The translations under genes and the position numbers were made by a program. Under the pieces are notes generated by a model, which was not told where the DNA came from, ran no database searches, and saw only the letters and a list, made by a program, of their open reading frames with translations. DNA of 51,359 nt from an uncultured Collinsella sp. GTDB taxonomy: Bacteria; Actinomycetota; Coriobacteriia; Coriobacteriales; Coriobacteriaceae. Of this stretch, positions 1 to 7,758 are shown one piece after another (the stretch's first letter is position 1; every line of letters starts with the position of its first letter). The stretch is from contig CABSYW010000018.1 of the NCBI GenBank assembly GCA_902482035.1, positions 1-51,359 on the forward strand. The letters are read 5' to 3'.

Positions 1-37
1 GGAATCGGCTAAAGTGCGATGGCGAAATTGGTTGTTT

Positions 38-433
38 TTACAGTAGTGCTAACATCTCGTCGATCCCGGACCTGCTCGCCGAGAGCTCGGCGTCGGCCGC
101 CTCCTGCGCCCTCCTGGCGCTGTAGAACACCCTGGGCCTCCTCGAGCAGCCGTAGCCCCTCCTGTGCGAGCAGCCGTTGCAGCACCTCGGCCACGCGGAG
201 AGCCTGGGGCAGGCCCCCGACAGGTCCGCGGGCGCGGGCTCGCCGTAGCGCGAGCGCGGCGCGGTGACGTAGCGGTGCGCCGCCACCTCCCTGGTCGCGG
301 TCGAGGGCGACCTGCCGAGCTCCGCGGCGATCTCGCGGGCGCTGCGGTTGCGGTCGAGCATCCTCTCGACCGTGTTCCTCTCGTGCCTCGTGAGCCTCCC
401 GTACGACCTTCCGGACGGCTTGGGTCTGGACAT
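38..433 (-). pseudogene. IS30-family transposase, N-terminal fragment
   Basis: The reading frame gives 131 residues that begin with a helix-turn-helix typical of IS30 transposases: LTRHERNTVERML, then AREIAAELGRSPSTATREV. A cysteine-rich segment follows (ACPRL..CCNGC..GYGC). Full IS30 transposases run to about 300-400 residues and carry a C-terminal DDE catalytic core. Here the frame stops after about 130 residues, and the last few (DEMLALL) no longer look like the family, so the catalytic half is missing. The start has a strong GGAGGGAGG ribosome site. The element is therefore a remnant cut off near the left edge of the window. I infer the break from the loss of family-like sequence; the bases beyond position 1 are not visible. 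Confidence 0.8.
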
Positions 434-498
434 GCCGGCCTCCCTCCATCGCGGGCCGGGGGATTCCGGCCCCTCTGGGGTTGCCTACCCGGATTCGC

Positions 499-540
499 GC
501 CTCAGGACTCAGCGCAACGCGTTGCGCTGAGTCCTGAGGC
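499..540. repeat. perfect 42-bp palindrome at the IS30 end
   Basis: The two halves, each 21 nt, are exact reverse complements meeting at 519/520 (left arm GCCTCAGGACTCAGCGCAAC followed by G). It lies about 65 bp upstream of the transposase start, where a terminal inverted repeat is expected. IS30 elements target palindromes and form joined-end intermediates, so this may be either an abutted IR-IR junction or an inserted-into palindrome. Confidence 0.7.
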
Positions 541-600
541 TGTTGCAATGAAAATGAGAATCAAGGATTTCCACAATGTAAGCGATTTTTAAAAATGTTC

Positions 601-629
601 TTGCCACCGAGTTCAGGCTCCGTTATATT
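601..629 (+). promoter_or_regulatory. promoter of tRNA-Val
   Basis: A TTGCCA -35 (601-606) and a TATATT -10 (624-629) are separated by 17 bp. The tRNA begins 30 nt after the -10, consistent with a short leader. Confidence 0.6.
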
Positions 630-658
630 ATCCCTTGCGCGCTTGCGCACCCTTGATC

Positions 659-733
659 GGGCGTTTAGCTCAGGGGGAGAGCGCTTCCCTGACACGGAAG
701 AGGTCAGAAGTTCAAATCTTCTAACGCCCACCA
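659..733 (+). tRNA. tRNA-Val (GAC)
   Basis: The sequence folds as a full cloverleaf. The acceptor arm GGGCGTT pairs with AACGCCC, and the D arm contains TTAGCTCAG. The anticodon stem is CTTCC/GGAAG with loop CTGACAC, giving anticodon GAC, and the T loop is TTCAAAT. The 3' CCA is encoded. A promoter precedes it and a strong terminator follows, so it is a single-gene unit. Confidence 0.96.
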
Positions 734-741
734 AATGTTCG

Positions 742-778
742 CAGCCCAGAGGCTATGTCCTCTGGGCTGTTTTGTTTT
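742..778 (+). terminator. Rho-independent terminator of tRNA-Val
   Basis: An 11-bp perfect stem CAGCCCAGAGG/CCTCTGGGCTG with a 6-nt loop is followed by a T-rich tail (TTTTGTTTT). Confidence 0.9.
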
Positions 779-1136
779 ATGTCGCCAAATCCGCTGGCAG
801 CTCCAACCGTCATCGCAATGTGACATCAATTCACCTGACGAATGGCTGCCAAACAAATTCAACACCCCAACATCAACAATAGCCAGGCACAAAACTGCGC
901 CGCAAGCTATTCCAACCGCCCAAACAACCACCCTGCCCATGCACAAAACCGCGTCAGCGACCCAAGTGCCTATCCCGGCTGACTCCGCAGTCAATCAAAA
1001 CCGCCCCAATAGCCACCGAGGCCGAGACCAACGCGTCTCGAACCCATCCGAGCCGCAACTTCTCAGCAAAACGCCGCGATGTCTGCGCCCTGCGGTATCC
1101 TTGAGCCACTTGCACCTGCAGCACCAAGGAGCCGCC
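779..1136. other. intergenic, no feature recognised
   Basis: This G-poor, C-rich stretch on the plus strand holds no RNA gene or repeat that I recognise. A plus frame stays open through it into the next gene. It has no ribosome site, and the conserved domain of that gene starts only at its own ATG. A promoter for that gene probably lies here but I cannot place it. Confidence 0.4.
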
Positions 1137-1823
1137 ATGCGCACCGAGCTCGATGTCCCCTTTTCGCACAAAGAAGAAGCCAAGGCGCTGGGCGCCAAAT
1201 GGGACCGGACCAAGAAGATCTGGTATGTGCCCAGCGGCGTCAACCCAGAGCCCTTTGCCGAGTGGCTGCCCGGTGTTGACCGATCCGACCCCTCAGCGCC
1301 GTATATATATCTAGTACTGGGCAAGCGCGAGTGCTGGAAGTGTCACAAAGAGACCTCGGTCGCGGCCTTCGGCATTCCCTATCGAACCGATAACGACGAG
1401 AGCATCGCCATCGCGCACGCGCCCAACGAAGCCGGGTACATTGCCATCGACACGGCCAACGCCAACGCACTCGCCATCGTGCCCGCTCTTGGCTGCGTGC
1501 CGGGCGAGATCCGCGACTACCTTCATAAGCGCTGCGGCTACAAGCCCGTAGGCGCGCGAGCCTCCAAAGCCCCGTCGCTCGGCAACACGTGCGCCAGTTG
1601 CGACGCGCCGCAAGGCAGCCGCTATCTGTTCGAGGAGCCCTCGTCCCCGTTTGCCCTCACTGCCATCAACAAGCTGCCGGCACTGGAGTTTATACGCGTC
1701 GAAGTTGCCGGCGTCTTTGGCGTCCCGGCCACGCGTACCGACTTTGACCAGGCGCTCTTTACCTGGGCACGCGACCATCACGCCGAGTTCCACAGGCAAC
1801 TCGGTGAGGGGGTTTATTTGTAG
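1137..1823 (+). CDS. DUF5710-domain protein with two CxxC pairs
   Basis: This 228-residue protein opens directly with a DUF5710-type segment (residues 3-35: LDVPFSHKEEAKALGAKWD, then KKIWYVP), a small domain often found next to DNA primase or mobile-element proteins. Two CxxC pairs follow, CWKC near residue 65 and CASC near residue 150, which may together bind a zinc ion. The C-terminal third is unrecognised. The ATG has a good AAGGAG site 6 nt upstream and the domain begins at once, so longer starts are not credible. It stands alone on this strand beside an HNH nuclease and an AlbA_2 regulator, which hints at an accessory role. Its exact function is unknown. Confidence 0.8.
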   Translation: MRTELDVPFSHKEEAKALGAKWDRTKKIWYVPSGVNPEPFAEWLPGVDRSDPSAPYIYLVLGKRECWKCHKETSVAAFGIPYRTDNDESIAIAHAPNEAGYIAIDTANANALAIVPALGCVPGEIRDYLHKRCGYKPVGARASKAPSLGNTCASCDAPQGSRYLFEEPSSPFALTAINKLPALEFIRVEVAGVFGVPATRTDFDQALFTWARDHHAEFHRQLGEGVYL

Positions 1824-1861
1824 GGACGGAGAAGCCTTCACAGCCAACTCCTCCGCATCAC

Positions 1862-2146
1862 CTATCCCTCGTCGCCGGCGTCATACACGATATCGAGGCC
1901 ACAAACAGGGCATTTCTCCGGATACACCGGCATATGAACGCCTGTCTGTTTTCTCGCTTCGTCGCTGAACCTGTCGCGCGCATCGATGAACCGAATGTCG
2001 AGACACAGTATTTGCGAGCCGCAGCAAGGGCAGGTGACGACAAACGACCCGCAATCAACCTCTACGCTCGGAAACATATTGTTGTCTATAAGGGCACACG
2101 GCAGTTTTCCGTACTTCCCCATCGCAATATCGCCTCGCCAGCTCAT
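1862..2146 (-). CDS. small zinc-ribbon protein
   Basis: A 94-residue protein starting MSWRGDIAMGKYGKLP. It carries two CxxC knuckles, CPCCGSQ near residue 38 and CPVCG near residue 80, spaced as in a zinc ribbon with about 40 residues between. I chose the ATG that has GAGGGGAG a few bases upstream; the frame stays open further upstream without such a site. No family is recognised. It lies downstream of the HNH endonuclease on the same strand, 122 bp away, and could be co-transcribed. Confidence 0.65.
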   Translation of the reverse strand: MSWRGDIAMGKYGKLPCALIDNNMFPSVEVDCGSFVVTCPCCGSQILCLDIRFIDARDRFSDEARKQTGVHMPVYPEKCPVCGLDIVYDAGDEG

Positions 2147-2268
2147 ACACGCTCCCCTCTCGCTATACAAAACAGAAAGAGCATGCACCGGCGGGCGTGC
2201 GCGAGATTGCATCGCCACGCGATCCGATCAAACAACACGATCGTCAAAGAATGCCAAAGCCAAATACG

Positions 2269-3351
2269 CTAATACGGCAGAAGCCCCGCCTTTTCACGCT
2301 TCTTTTCCGAGCGATCGAACTCAATGCGATGGGCCTCAAGAAACACCGTATTGGGTCGCCACTGACGCTCATTCGGCTGCCTTAGCGTCGCACCCGCAAA
2401 GGAAGCGTAGTCGGTCTTATCCAGCAGGTACGATCCGCACAGCCGATATTCGCCGCAAACAGGCTCAAACGAAATCAGGTGAGCATCAAATAGGGAATGA
2501 AGATCGCGCCGAAGCAGAATGCCATTGCTGGCAACCTGCGATTTGGGTCCCGAGTAATTCTCGATATGTGCAGCCTCCAGAGCTTCGCTGACGCCGCAGT
2601 CCGACACCGCGCAACGGCCGTCATAGGCGGCAACGAGCTGCTTGCGGAACCATTGCTGCCCCAATCGCTCGCGCCTTAACGCATAGCGGACCTTTTCGTC
2701 GTCGGTCACACCCTGTCCGGCAAACTCAATATCGACGGGTATGTGCTTCAGATAACTCATGTCGGGCGCAAAACGAGGGTCCGGTCCGCCTTTATGAACA
2801 GGACCGTGCAGAACAAACCATCCGTTTTCGGGCTCGAACCGCTCAACAAACGCAAGGCCGAGCACCTTATAGCCCACCTCGGTTGCAAATATGACTCCGA
2901 CTGGGACGCCACATTCCATGCAGTTGAGCATTTTACGGTTGTAATTCTGGTCTCGAGAACCAACGGCGCCTGGCGCTTGGACCGAATACTTAATGACCCA
3001 CGTACCGTCATCCAAATAGAGCGGAGGCACATCGGTGTAGAAGCTCTTTTTAGAGTTATGGACCGAAAGCGCAAAGATCTTATTGGGATCTTGCTTCACC
3101 CGATCCTGGCCCGGCCAGAAGATCCCTGAATCCCGCGTTACGGGAAAGAAGTCCGAGCCGATTCTCAAACGGTACTGATACTGAGGGCTATCTTCCTTGG
3201 TGTGGTGCGGAAGGCTGGTCCAAACGCCGCCGCGCTGTTCCTCACCCAGAAACCACTCCCATGCCTCAACGTATTCGGAAGGCACGAGACTGCAGGCGCG
3301 GTCATAGCTTGGTCCATCCATCAACGGAACAGCAAGGTCAATGTCGTTCAT
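2269..3351 (-). CDS. HNH endonuclease (HNH_2 type, restriction-like)
   Basis: The 360-residue protein has an HNH nuclease domain at about residues 230-300: CAVSDCGVSEALEAAHI provides the first Cys pair and metal/catalytic His, and NGILLRRDLHSLFD provides the Asn and distal His typical of HNH_2 (PF13391). The N-terminal 220 residues hold an unassigned domain rich in aromatic residues, with one CMEC pair near residue 147. Enzymes of this layout are usually annotated as putative restriction endonucleases and cut DNA, often as part of modification-dependent restriction. Start: ATG at 3351 with a weak AGGTG site; GTG at 3360 is an alternative. No methylase partner is present in the window, so a modification-dependent (type IV-like) role is an inference. 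Confidence 0.8.
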   Translation of the reverse strand: MNDIDLAVPLMDGPSYDRACSLVPSEYVEAWEWFLGEEQRGGVWTSLPHHTKEDSPQYQYRLRIGSDFFPVTRDSGIFWPGQDRVKQDPNKIFALSVHNSKKSFYTDVPPLYLDDGTWVIKYSVQAPGAVGSRDQNYNRKMLNCMECGVPVGVIFATEVGYKVLGLAFVERFEPENGWFVLHGPVHKGGPDPRFAPDMSYLKHIPVDIEFAGQGVTDDEKVRYALRRERLGQQWFRKQLVAAYDGRCAVSDCGVSEALEAAHIENYSGPKSQVASNGILLRRDLHSLFDAHLISFEPVCGEYRLCGSYLLDKTDYASFAGATLRQPNERQWRPNTVFLEAHRIEFDRSEKKREKAGLLPY

Positions 3352-3566
3352 CGCCAGCACCTACAACCATACGAACGCGAGTCATGCCCCTCAATAATAT
3401 GGCCGAGAGTCAATTATTACGAGATCTCATTCCGCGATCGGCACATCGTTGATGCTCTCGGTTTGCCGCTGGCGCGCTTGTACCCCGCTACCCCACTCCC
3501 CTGTATACTGATGTAGCACGTGTTTCATCCGGGCTTGTCGGGCCGGGTCGTTCATGGGAGGGTCTT

Positions 3567-4058
3567 ATGGCTGCTTCGAATCCGCCTAAGGGGAGCGTTT
3601 CTTCTTCGTCCATAAAGCCGGTTACGCGCAAGGCCGTGCGCTGCCAGCGCGAGGTCGCCTGGCTTATCACGCAGGCGGCGGGCAGGCTTGTGGCGACCAC
3701 CCAGGACGTCAATGCGCCTACGCCGAGCTTTGTGTTAGCGGCGGCGCTGGATTTTGCGCGCCAATTGGAGCTTGCCGCACAGGATACCAGCGGCCACCTC
3801 GACTACCAGAATGTTATGGCGCCCGACCTGCAAACGTTCTGCCACATGGCCAAGTTGCCCGCCGCGCCCAATGCACTTTCGGACGCAGGCTACATGTTTA
3901 CGCTCTCGGGCGCGGACCTTATCCGCGACATCTATGCATACTGCAGCGAGCTCGCCGAGCGCAGCGTCTTTGGCACGGCTGAAGTCAAGCCGGGATACGC
4001 CATCAAGCTGGTTCTTAGGCTGTTCTTGATGGACGGGTTCGGGGCTATGCCAGCGTAA
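3567..4058 (+). CDS. hypothetical protein
   Basis: A 163-residue protein with no family that I recognise. It has a Ser/Lys-rich start, then a largely helical, Ala/Leu-rich body and no signal peptide or membrane span. A GGGAGG ribosome site lies 5 nt before the ATG. It lies between two minus-strand accessory genes and is the only plus-strand gene between 1.8 and 11 kb, so it needs its own promoter. Codon use resembles the neighbours. A function cannot be given. Confidence 0.6.
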   Translation: MAASNPPKGSVSSSSIKPVTRKAVRCQREVAWLITQAAGRLVATTQDVNAPTPSFVLAAALDFARQLELAAQDTSGHLDYQNVMAPDLQTFCHMAKLPAAPNALSDAGYMFTLSGADLIRDIYAYCSELAERSVFGTAEVKPGYAIKLVLRLFLMDGFGAMPA

Positions 4059-4158
4059 GCCGAGTCTTTAACTTCGCCGTCGACTGGGCAACAACCGCCT
4101 TACCTTAGCGGGCGCCAATCGAGAGTCGATTATTGGGTCACCTCGTCCGCTGGCGCAT

Positions 4159-5625
4159 TTATTCCGCACGCTCCGACAGTCGATACTTGCGGTTGCGACT
4201 CGTCGCCGGCGCTGTGGGCTCAAGCTCGCCTTGAGCAATGAGTGTGTTGACGCGCGACCTAACCTGGGAAATTGTGAGCCCTGTGTGCTCCGCCAACTCG
4301 CGCGTACCCAGCTCACCGCAACGCTTAAGTGCCGCCACAATTAAGTCACCGCCGTGGTCGACCGGCTCGACCTTTGAGCGGTAGAGAACCACTTTGAACC
4401 GATCGAATCCCGGGCAGAACAGGGGCTCGGCCAAACCATGAGCGCACATGGCGTCGATCATCATCGGAATGCCCGAGCCATTGCCCTCAGCCGGCGAACC
4501 GGCGCCATCCGGCAGCGGAACAATCGACATGAGTTTCACGAGCGTCGCGTTGCGGCACCGGGAGCTGCCGTCAAACAAGTTCTCGCGAGTCTTTCCTCCG
4601 TATAGGCCGCCGGGGTTCGTCACTTCGATACGGTCATCAAAGACGTCAACAGCGATCGACTGCCCACAGAACCGATCTCCGTATTCTCGGTGGATTACGG
4701 CGTTGGCGATTGCCTCGCGCAGGACCTCCTCGGGAATCTCCAGCGAGTCGACACGCGAGACGCCTTGGATTATCGAGGTTCGCCGCAAATTCTTGGCGAC
4801 TGCCGCGACGGCATCCGAGATCATTTCGCCCAACGTTCCCTCGCAGATCGTACGGTCCATGAACCTCAACGACCCCGCCGCGCCCTTCTGCGTCCCCGCA
4901 TGAGCAGCCACATCAATATAGAGCTTGGGATAGAACTGCTGAGGGTAAGTGCCCACGGCCAAGAGTCCGGCTTTGGTGATATTGCATTGAGAATCAAAGA
5001 TGTTTAGGCGCTCCAACTTCGTTTGCTTATCCGACGCGCCGCGCATTGCCCGGGGCGTCAACGAAAAAGCCCGATCTATTGTGCGGTCGACCAACGTCTC
5101 GTCGAGATCGTCCGCACCTGCACCCGGCACTGCATCACGGTCGCTCGGAGTCGTTCGCCCATATGACGCCAGCGCGAGTACCTCGGTCGATGAAAGCGGC
5201 ACGTCTTTGTCGTCGATGCGCTTGTAGCTGCCACCCTGAGCGCCGCGCTCTATTACATAGCAGGGCTTGCTCGACGGATCGAGTTCCTCAATCGTGATGA
5301 CGAGGACAATGGTGCCCTGGAGCTCCACTCGCTCGATCGCGTATTTGGGCGGATTGGCCAGCTTTCCGCGACCGCCGGCATCGCCCATGCCCGCCACGAA
5401 TTGGTTGAGCACTTTCTCGGTCTCAAAGTTTGCAACTGGGACAAAACCCGCGCGCTCGCTCACTCCGAGCACGATAATGCCGCCGGCAGTATTTGCGAAA
5501 GCGCTGACCGTTTCCCATACGTCGCGGGAAAGCGTCGTAGCGCTCTCTTTCACTTCGACGCTAAGGTCATCCGAGCCCATGCGCTTTAATGACTCGAGCA
5601 GGCCGGCCAGCTCGCTTTCGTTCAT
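4159..5625 (-). CDS. Schlafen AlbA_2-domain ATP-binding regulator
   Basis: This 488-residue protein has the three-part layout of the AlbA_2 'putative DNA-binding' family. Residues about 10-125 form the AlbA_2 domain (VEVKES, then FANTAGGIIVLGVSE). Residues about 250-400 form a GHKL-like HATPase_c_4 domain (REAIANAVIHREY, DRIEVTNPGGL, GSGIPMM). The last 60 residues form a winged helix (TRELAEHTGLTISQVRSRVNTL). Members act as transcriptional regulators or in stress and defence loci; the target here is unknown. The second ATG is preferred because AAAGGA lies 7 nt upstream of it. Two arrays of ATCTCTC repeats lie just upstream and are probable binding sites for its own product. Confidence 0.85.
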   Translation of the reverse strand: MNESELAGLLESLKRMGSDDLSVEVKESATTLSRDVWETVSAFANTAGGIIVLGVSERAGFVPVANFETEKVLNQFVAGMGDAGGRGKLANPPKYAIERVELQGTIVLVITIEELDPSSKPCYVIERGAQGGSYKRIDDKDVPLSSTEVLALASYGRTTPSDRDAVPGAGADDLDETLVDRTIDRAFSLTPRAMRGASDKQTKLERLNIFDSQCNITKAGLLAVGTYPQQFYPKLYIDVAAHAGTQKGAAGSLRFMDRTICEGTLGEMISDAVAAVAKNLRRTSIIQGVSRVDSLEIPEEVLREAIANAVIHREYGDRFCGQSIAVDVFDDRIEVTNPGGLYGGKTRENLFDGSSRCRNATLVKLMSIVPLPDGAGSPAEGNGSGIPMMIDAMCAHGLAEPLFCPGFDRFKVVLYRSKVEPVDHGGDLIVAALKRCGELGTRELAEHTGLTISQVRSRVNTLIAQGELEPTAPATSRNRKYRLSERAE

Positions 5626-5681
5626 CTGCATGTCCTTTCGCTCGGTCCTGCGGAGAATGCCGCGAATAGATTTCTTTCATC

Positions 5682-5757
5682 TCTCAGTTATCTCTCGTAA
5701 TTATCTCTCATCTTACTGCTATCTCTCATATAAGAGATGAGTGAGAGATGGAAGATA
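5682..5757. repeat. ATCTCTC repeat array, copy 1 (probable operator)
   Basis: Three direct copies of TATCTCTC are followed by inverted copies (GAGATGAGTGAGAGAT). The array starts 57 bp upstream of the AlbA_2 gene start and so covers its likely promoter. It aligns over its whole 76 bp with the array at 5846-5922. Confidence 0.75.
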
Positions 5758-5845
5758 AGATGTCTGCCATCTGTTTCATTTAAACATGTTCTTGCTGGTA
5801 GAACAATCGGTATTGAGACAATACCATGATTGCTTGTCTCTTTGC

Positions 5846-5922
5846 TGCTCAGTTATCTCTCGTATTTATCTCTCGTCTTTCAGTTATCTCTCGTATTAGT
5901 GATGAATGAGAGATGAGAGATA
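5846..5922. repeat. ATCTCTC repeat array, copy 2
   Basis: This is a diverged duplicate of the array at 5682-5757. It has the same order of three direct TATCTCTC motifs and terminal inverted motifs (GAATGAGAGATGAGAGAT), and differs at about a dozen scattered positions while keeping the heptamers. Confidence 0.75.
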
Positions 5923-5972
5923 CGTGGGTGATGGGCGAGCGTGGTTTTTTGGACGGTCGGAAAATCCCTCAA

Positions 5973-6010
5973 ACAAAAAACGGGGCCGGCCTTACGCCGA
6001 GCCCCGTTTT
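5973..6010 (-). terminator. terminator of the first PTS operon
   Basis: A stem AACGGGGC/GCCCCGTT encloses a 14-nt loop and gives a run of T residues on the minus strand, about 50 nt beyond the EIID stop. Confidence 0.85.
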
Positions 6011-6056
6011 TCAAACGGTCAGTTAGTTATCCAACGCGCGAGCATAGCAGTCAACT

Positions 6057-6905
6057 TTACGCCGCCGCGAACACTCCCAAGCCCGTTCCGATGATGCAGA
6101 TCGCGAAGATGCCAATAATAATCCAAATGGTCTTGACACCCTTTTTATAGAGGGCAACGCAAGCGAACGTTGCCAGCAAGGGCAGCAGACCGGGGAAGAT
6201 CGAATCGAACAGATCCTGCAGGACAATCTCCGAACCACCCACATCAAAGGTCAAAGCCGTGGACAGCGAGACCTGTGCCGCAATCATGGCGCCGATAACG
6301 GTCATTCCGAGAACGCCGGCAGCATGCGTCATGCGAGACATAAGGTTGTTCTCTTCGGACTGCTGCAGGAACTTGGTTCCCAGGTCGTATCCCAGATGGG
6401 CGGCGACGATACGCGTTGCAAAGTTAATCACGGAGTAGATGAGCGCGTACACGATGGGGCCGAGCGGGTTGCCCGTCGACGCGATGCCAATACCAATGCC
6501 GGCGGCGACCACGCGGAACGTACCCCAGTAGAACGAATCACCAATGCCGGAAAGCGGTCCCATGAGGCCGACCTTCATAGCGTTAATCGAGGACGTGTCG
6601 AAGTTCTTATCGGCAGCCGCCTGCTCTTCCATCGAAACCGTAAGGCCGGCTACAAACGGAAGCACATGAGGCGTGATGTTAAAGAACTCGGTATGGCGAT
6701 CGAGCGCCGCATAGTAATCGTCGTCGTTGGGATAGATCTTTCGCAGGGGCTTCTGAATGGTGTACATGAAGCCCATTGCCATCATCTTGTCGTACGACTG
6801 CGAGCACTGGCTCGTAAACTGGCGAAGGAACATGCTCCGATACATATCGGGAGTCATAATCGCGTCCTTCTTGGCCTCTTTGAGGTCGGTGTTCTGGGTA
6901 GCCAT
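6057..6905 (-). CDS. PTS mannose-family EIID component
   Basis: The 282-residue protein is a membrane subunit of a mannose/fructose/sorbose-family phosphotransferase system. Family marks include FLRQFTSQCSQSYDKMMAMGF near the N-terminus, the highly conserved LMGPLSGIGDSFYWGT near residue 125, and a C-terminal block of hydrophobic segments. With EIIC it forms the sugar channel and hands substrate to phosphorylated EIIB. Its ATG overlaps the EIIC stop (TAATG), so the two are translationally coupled. It is the last gene before a strong terminator. The protein itself looks intact although its partner EIIC is disrupted. Confidence 0.93.
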   Translation of the reverse strand: MATQNTDLKEAKKDAIMTPDMYRSMFLRQFTSQCSQSYDKMMAMGFMYTIQKPLRKIYPNDDDYYAALDRHTEFFNITPHVLPFVAGLTVSMEEQAAADKNFDTSSINAMKVGLMGPLSGIGDSFYWGTFRVVAAGIGIGIASTGNPLGPIVYALIYSVINFATRIVAAHLGYDLGTKFLQQSEENNLMSRMTHAAGVLGMTVIGAMIAAQVSLSTALTFDVGGSEIVLQDLFDSIFPGLLPLLATFACVALYKKGVKTIWIIIGIFAICIIGTGLGVFAAA

Positions 6906-7677
6906 TAGAAGTCCTCCTCTTCATCTGCAGCAACCGTCTGCGGACCGGACGAGCCCTCGCGGAAGGCCAGGAGCAGTGCGACGCAAATGGCAGCTGCGGC
7001 GACGCCGATAACGTCCATCTTGAGGTAGATGACCATAATGAATCCCAAGAACAGCCAAGGAAGCAGCTTGTTATCGCCCATGGTCCTAATAAGAAGTGCG
7101 AAGCCGATGCAGACCATGACGCCGGATGCAACGTTGAGGCCGTCCATCACAAACTGCGGAATCGCGTTGAGCGCATTGTTGATGAGGTCGGCACCAAAGA
7201 ACAGCGAGCAAAACACCAGCAGTGCAGACGGAATGCCAATCGACAGCGGCACGACGGTCAGATGGTACAGGTTCGCCTTGGCAAGATCGCGATTTGCCAG
7301 AGCGGTCTCAATCTTCTTGCAGGCAAAGGCACCCGGAACGGCGTAGCAGAAGTTGCGCCACACCTGAAGGAAGACGGAGACGGGAAGGGCGAGCGCGACG
7401 GCAGTTGCCGTGCCCGTACCCGTAATGACGGCAAACGCGCAGCCAAGCACGCCGGAGGCATAGACCTCGGGAGGAACCGCCGCGCCGACCATGATGGCGC
7501 CCATGAACATGGACTCCAAAGCAGCGCCGACGATAACTCCCTGCTGGACATCGCCAAGGATCAAGCCGACAAACAGGCTCGTAAACAGCGGACGACTAAG
7601 CATCGTAATGCCAAATGCTTGCTCGTCCATAGGCGCCATAATGCGACCAGCGCAACTAGGAGGTACTGGGCAACTAT
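6905..7677 (-). pseudogene. PTS mannose-family EIIC, frame-disrupted at its 5' end
   Basis: From 7639 the open frame (244 residues, MAPMDEQAFGITM) matches EIIC from just after the first membrane helix onward, including RPLFTSLFVGLILGDVQQG and several membrane spans. The missing first helix is present upstream in another frame: VAQYLLVALVALW, encoded at about 7675-7636. Joining the two needs one extra base around 7635-7637 (TTATGG(G)CGCC), which would give the continuous LVALWAPMDEQAFG. The upstream frame would begin at ATA rather than ATG, with a GGGG stretch about 10 nt before it. No good ribosome site precedes the ATG at 7639. Either the gene is broken, or a shortened protein lacking helix 1 is made, or the sequence has an error. 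EIID follows immediately. Confidence 0.75.
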
Positions 7678-7700
7678 TCTGATTAACCCCAGAAATAAGC

Positions 7701-7735
7701 CTGCAGGCGAGACGTTCAGAACAGCTCGCCTGCAG
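7701..7735. terminator. strong hairpin between deglycase and EIIC
   Basis: An exact 11-bp stem CTGCAGGCGAG/CTCGCCTGCAG has a 13-nt loop. On the minus strand it is followed by a T-rich TTATTTCT, so it may attenuate or terminate transcription from the deglycase into EIIC-EIID. Confidence 0.65.
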
Positions 7736-7758
7736 ACAACCGCAGCAATTTGAGAGGA

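Noticed and set aside
9..548. Alternative minus-strand frame overlapping the transposase
   Set aside because: It translates to Arg/Gly-rich low-complexity sequence. The overlapping frame has the IS30 helix-turn-helix and a strong ribosome site.
735..1136. Upstream extension of the DUF5710 gene frame
   Set aside because: The frame is open, but it has no ribosome site and low-complexity C-rich translation, and the conserved domain begins at the ATG at 1137 with AAGGAG before it.
5682..5922. CRISPR array
   Set aside because: The repeat units are 7-8 nt and unevenly spaced, occur in both orientations, and have no unique spacers of constant length or cas genes.
1137..5922. Prophage or integrative element with integrase
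   Set aside because: No integrase, relaxase, structural or packaging gene is present, and no duplicate of the tRNA-Val 3' end was found in the window.
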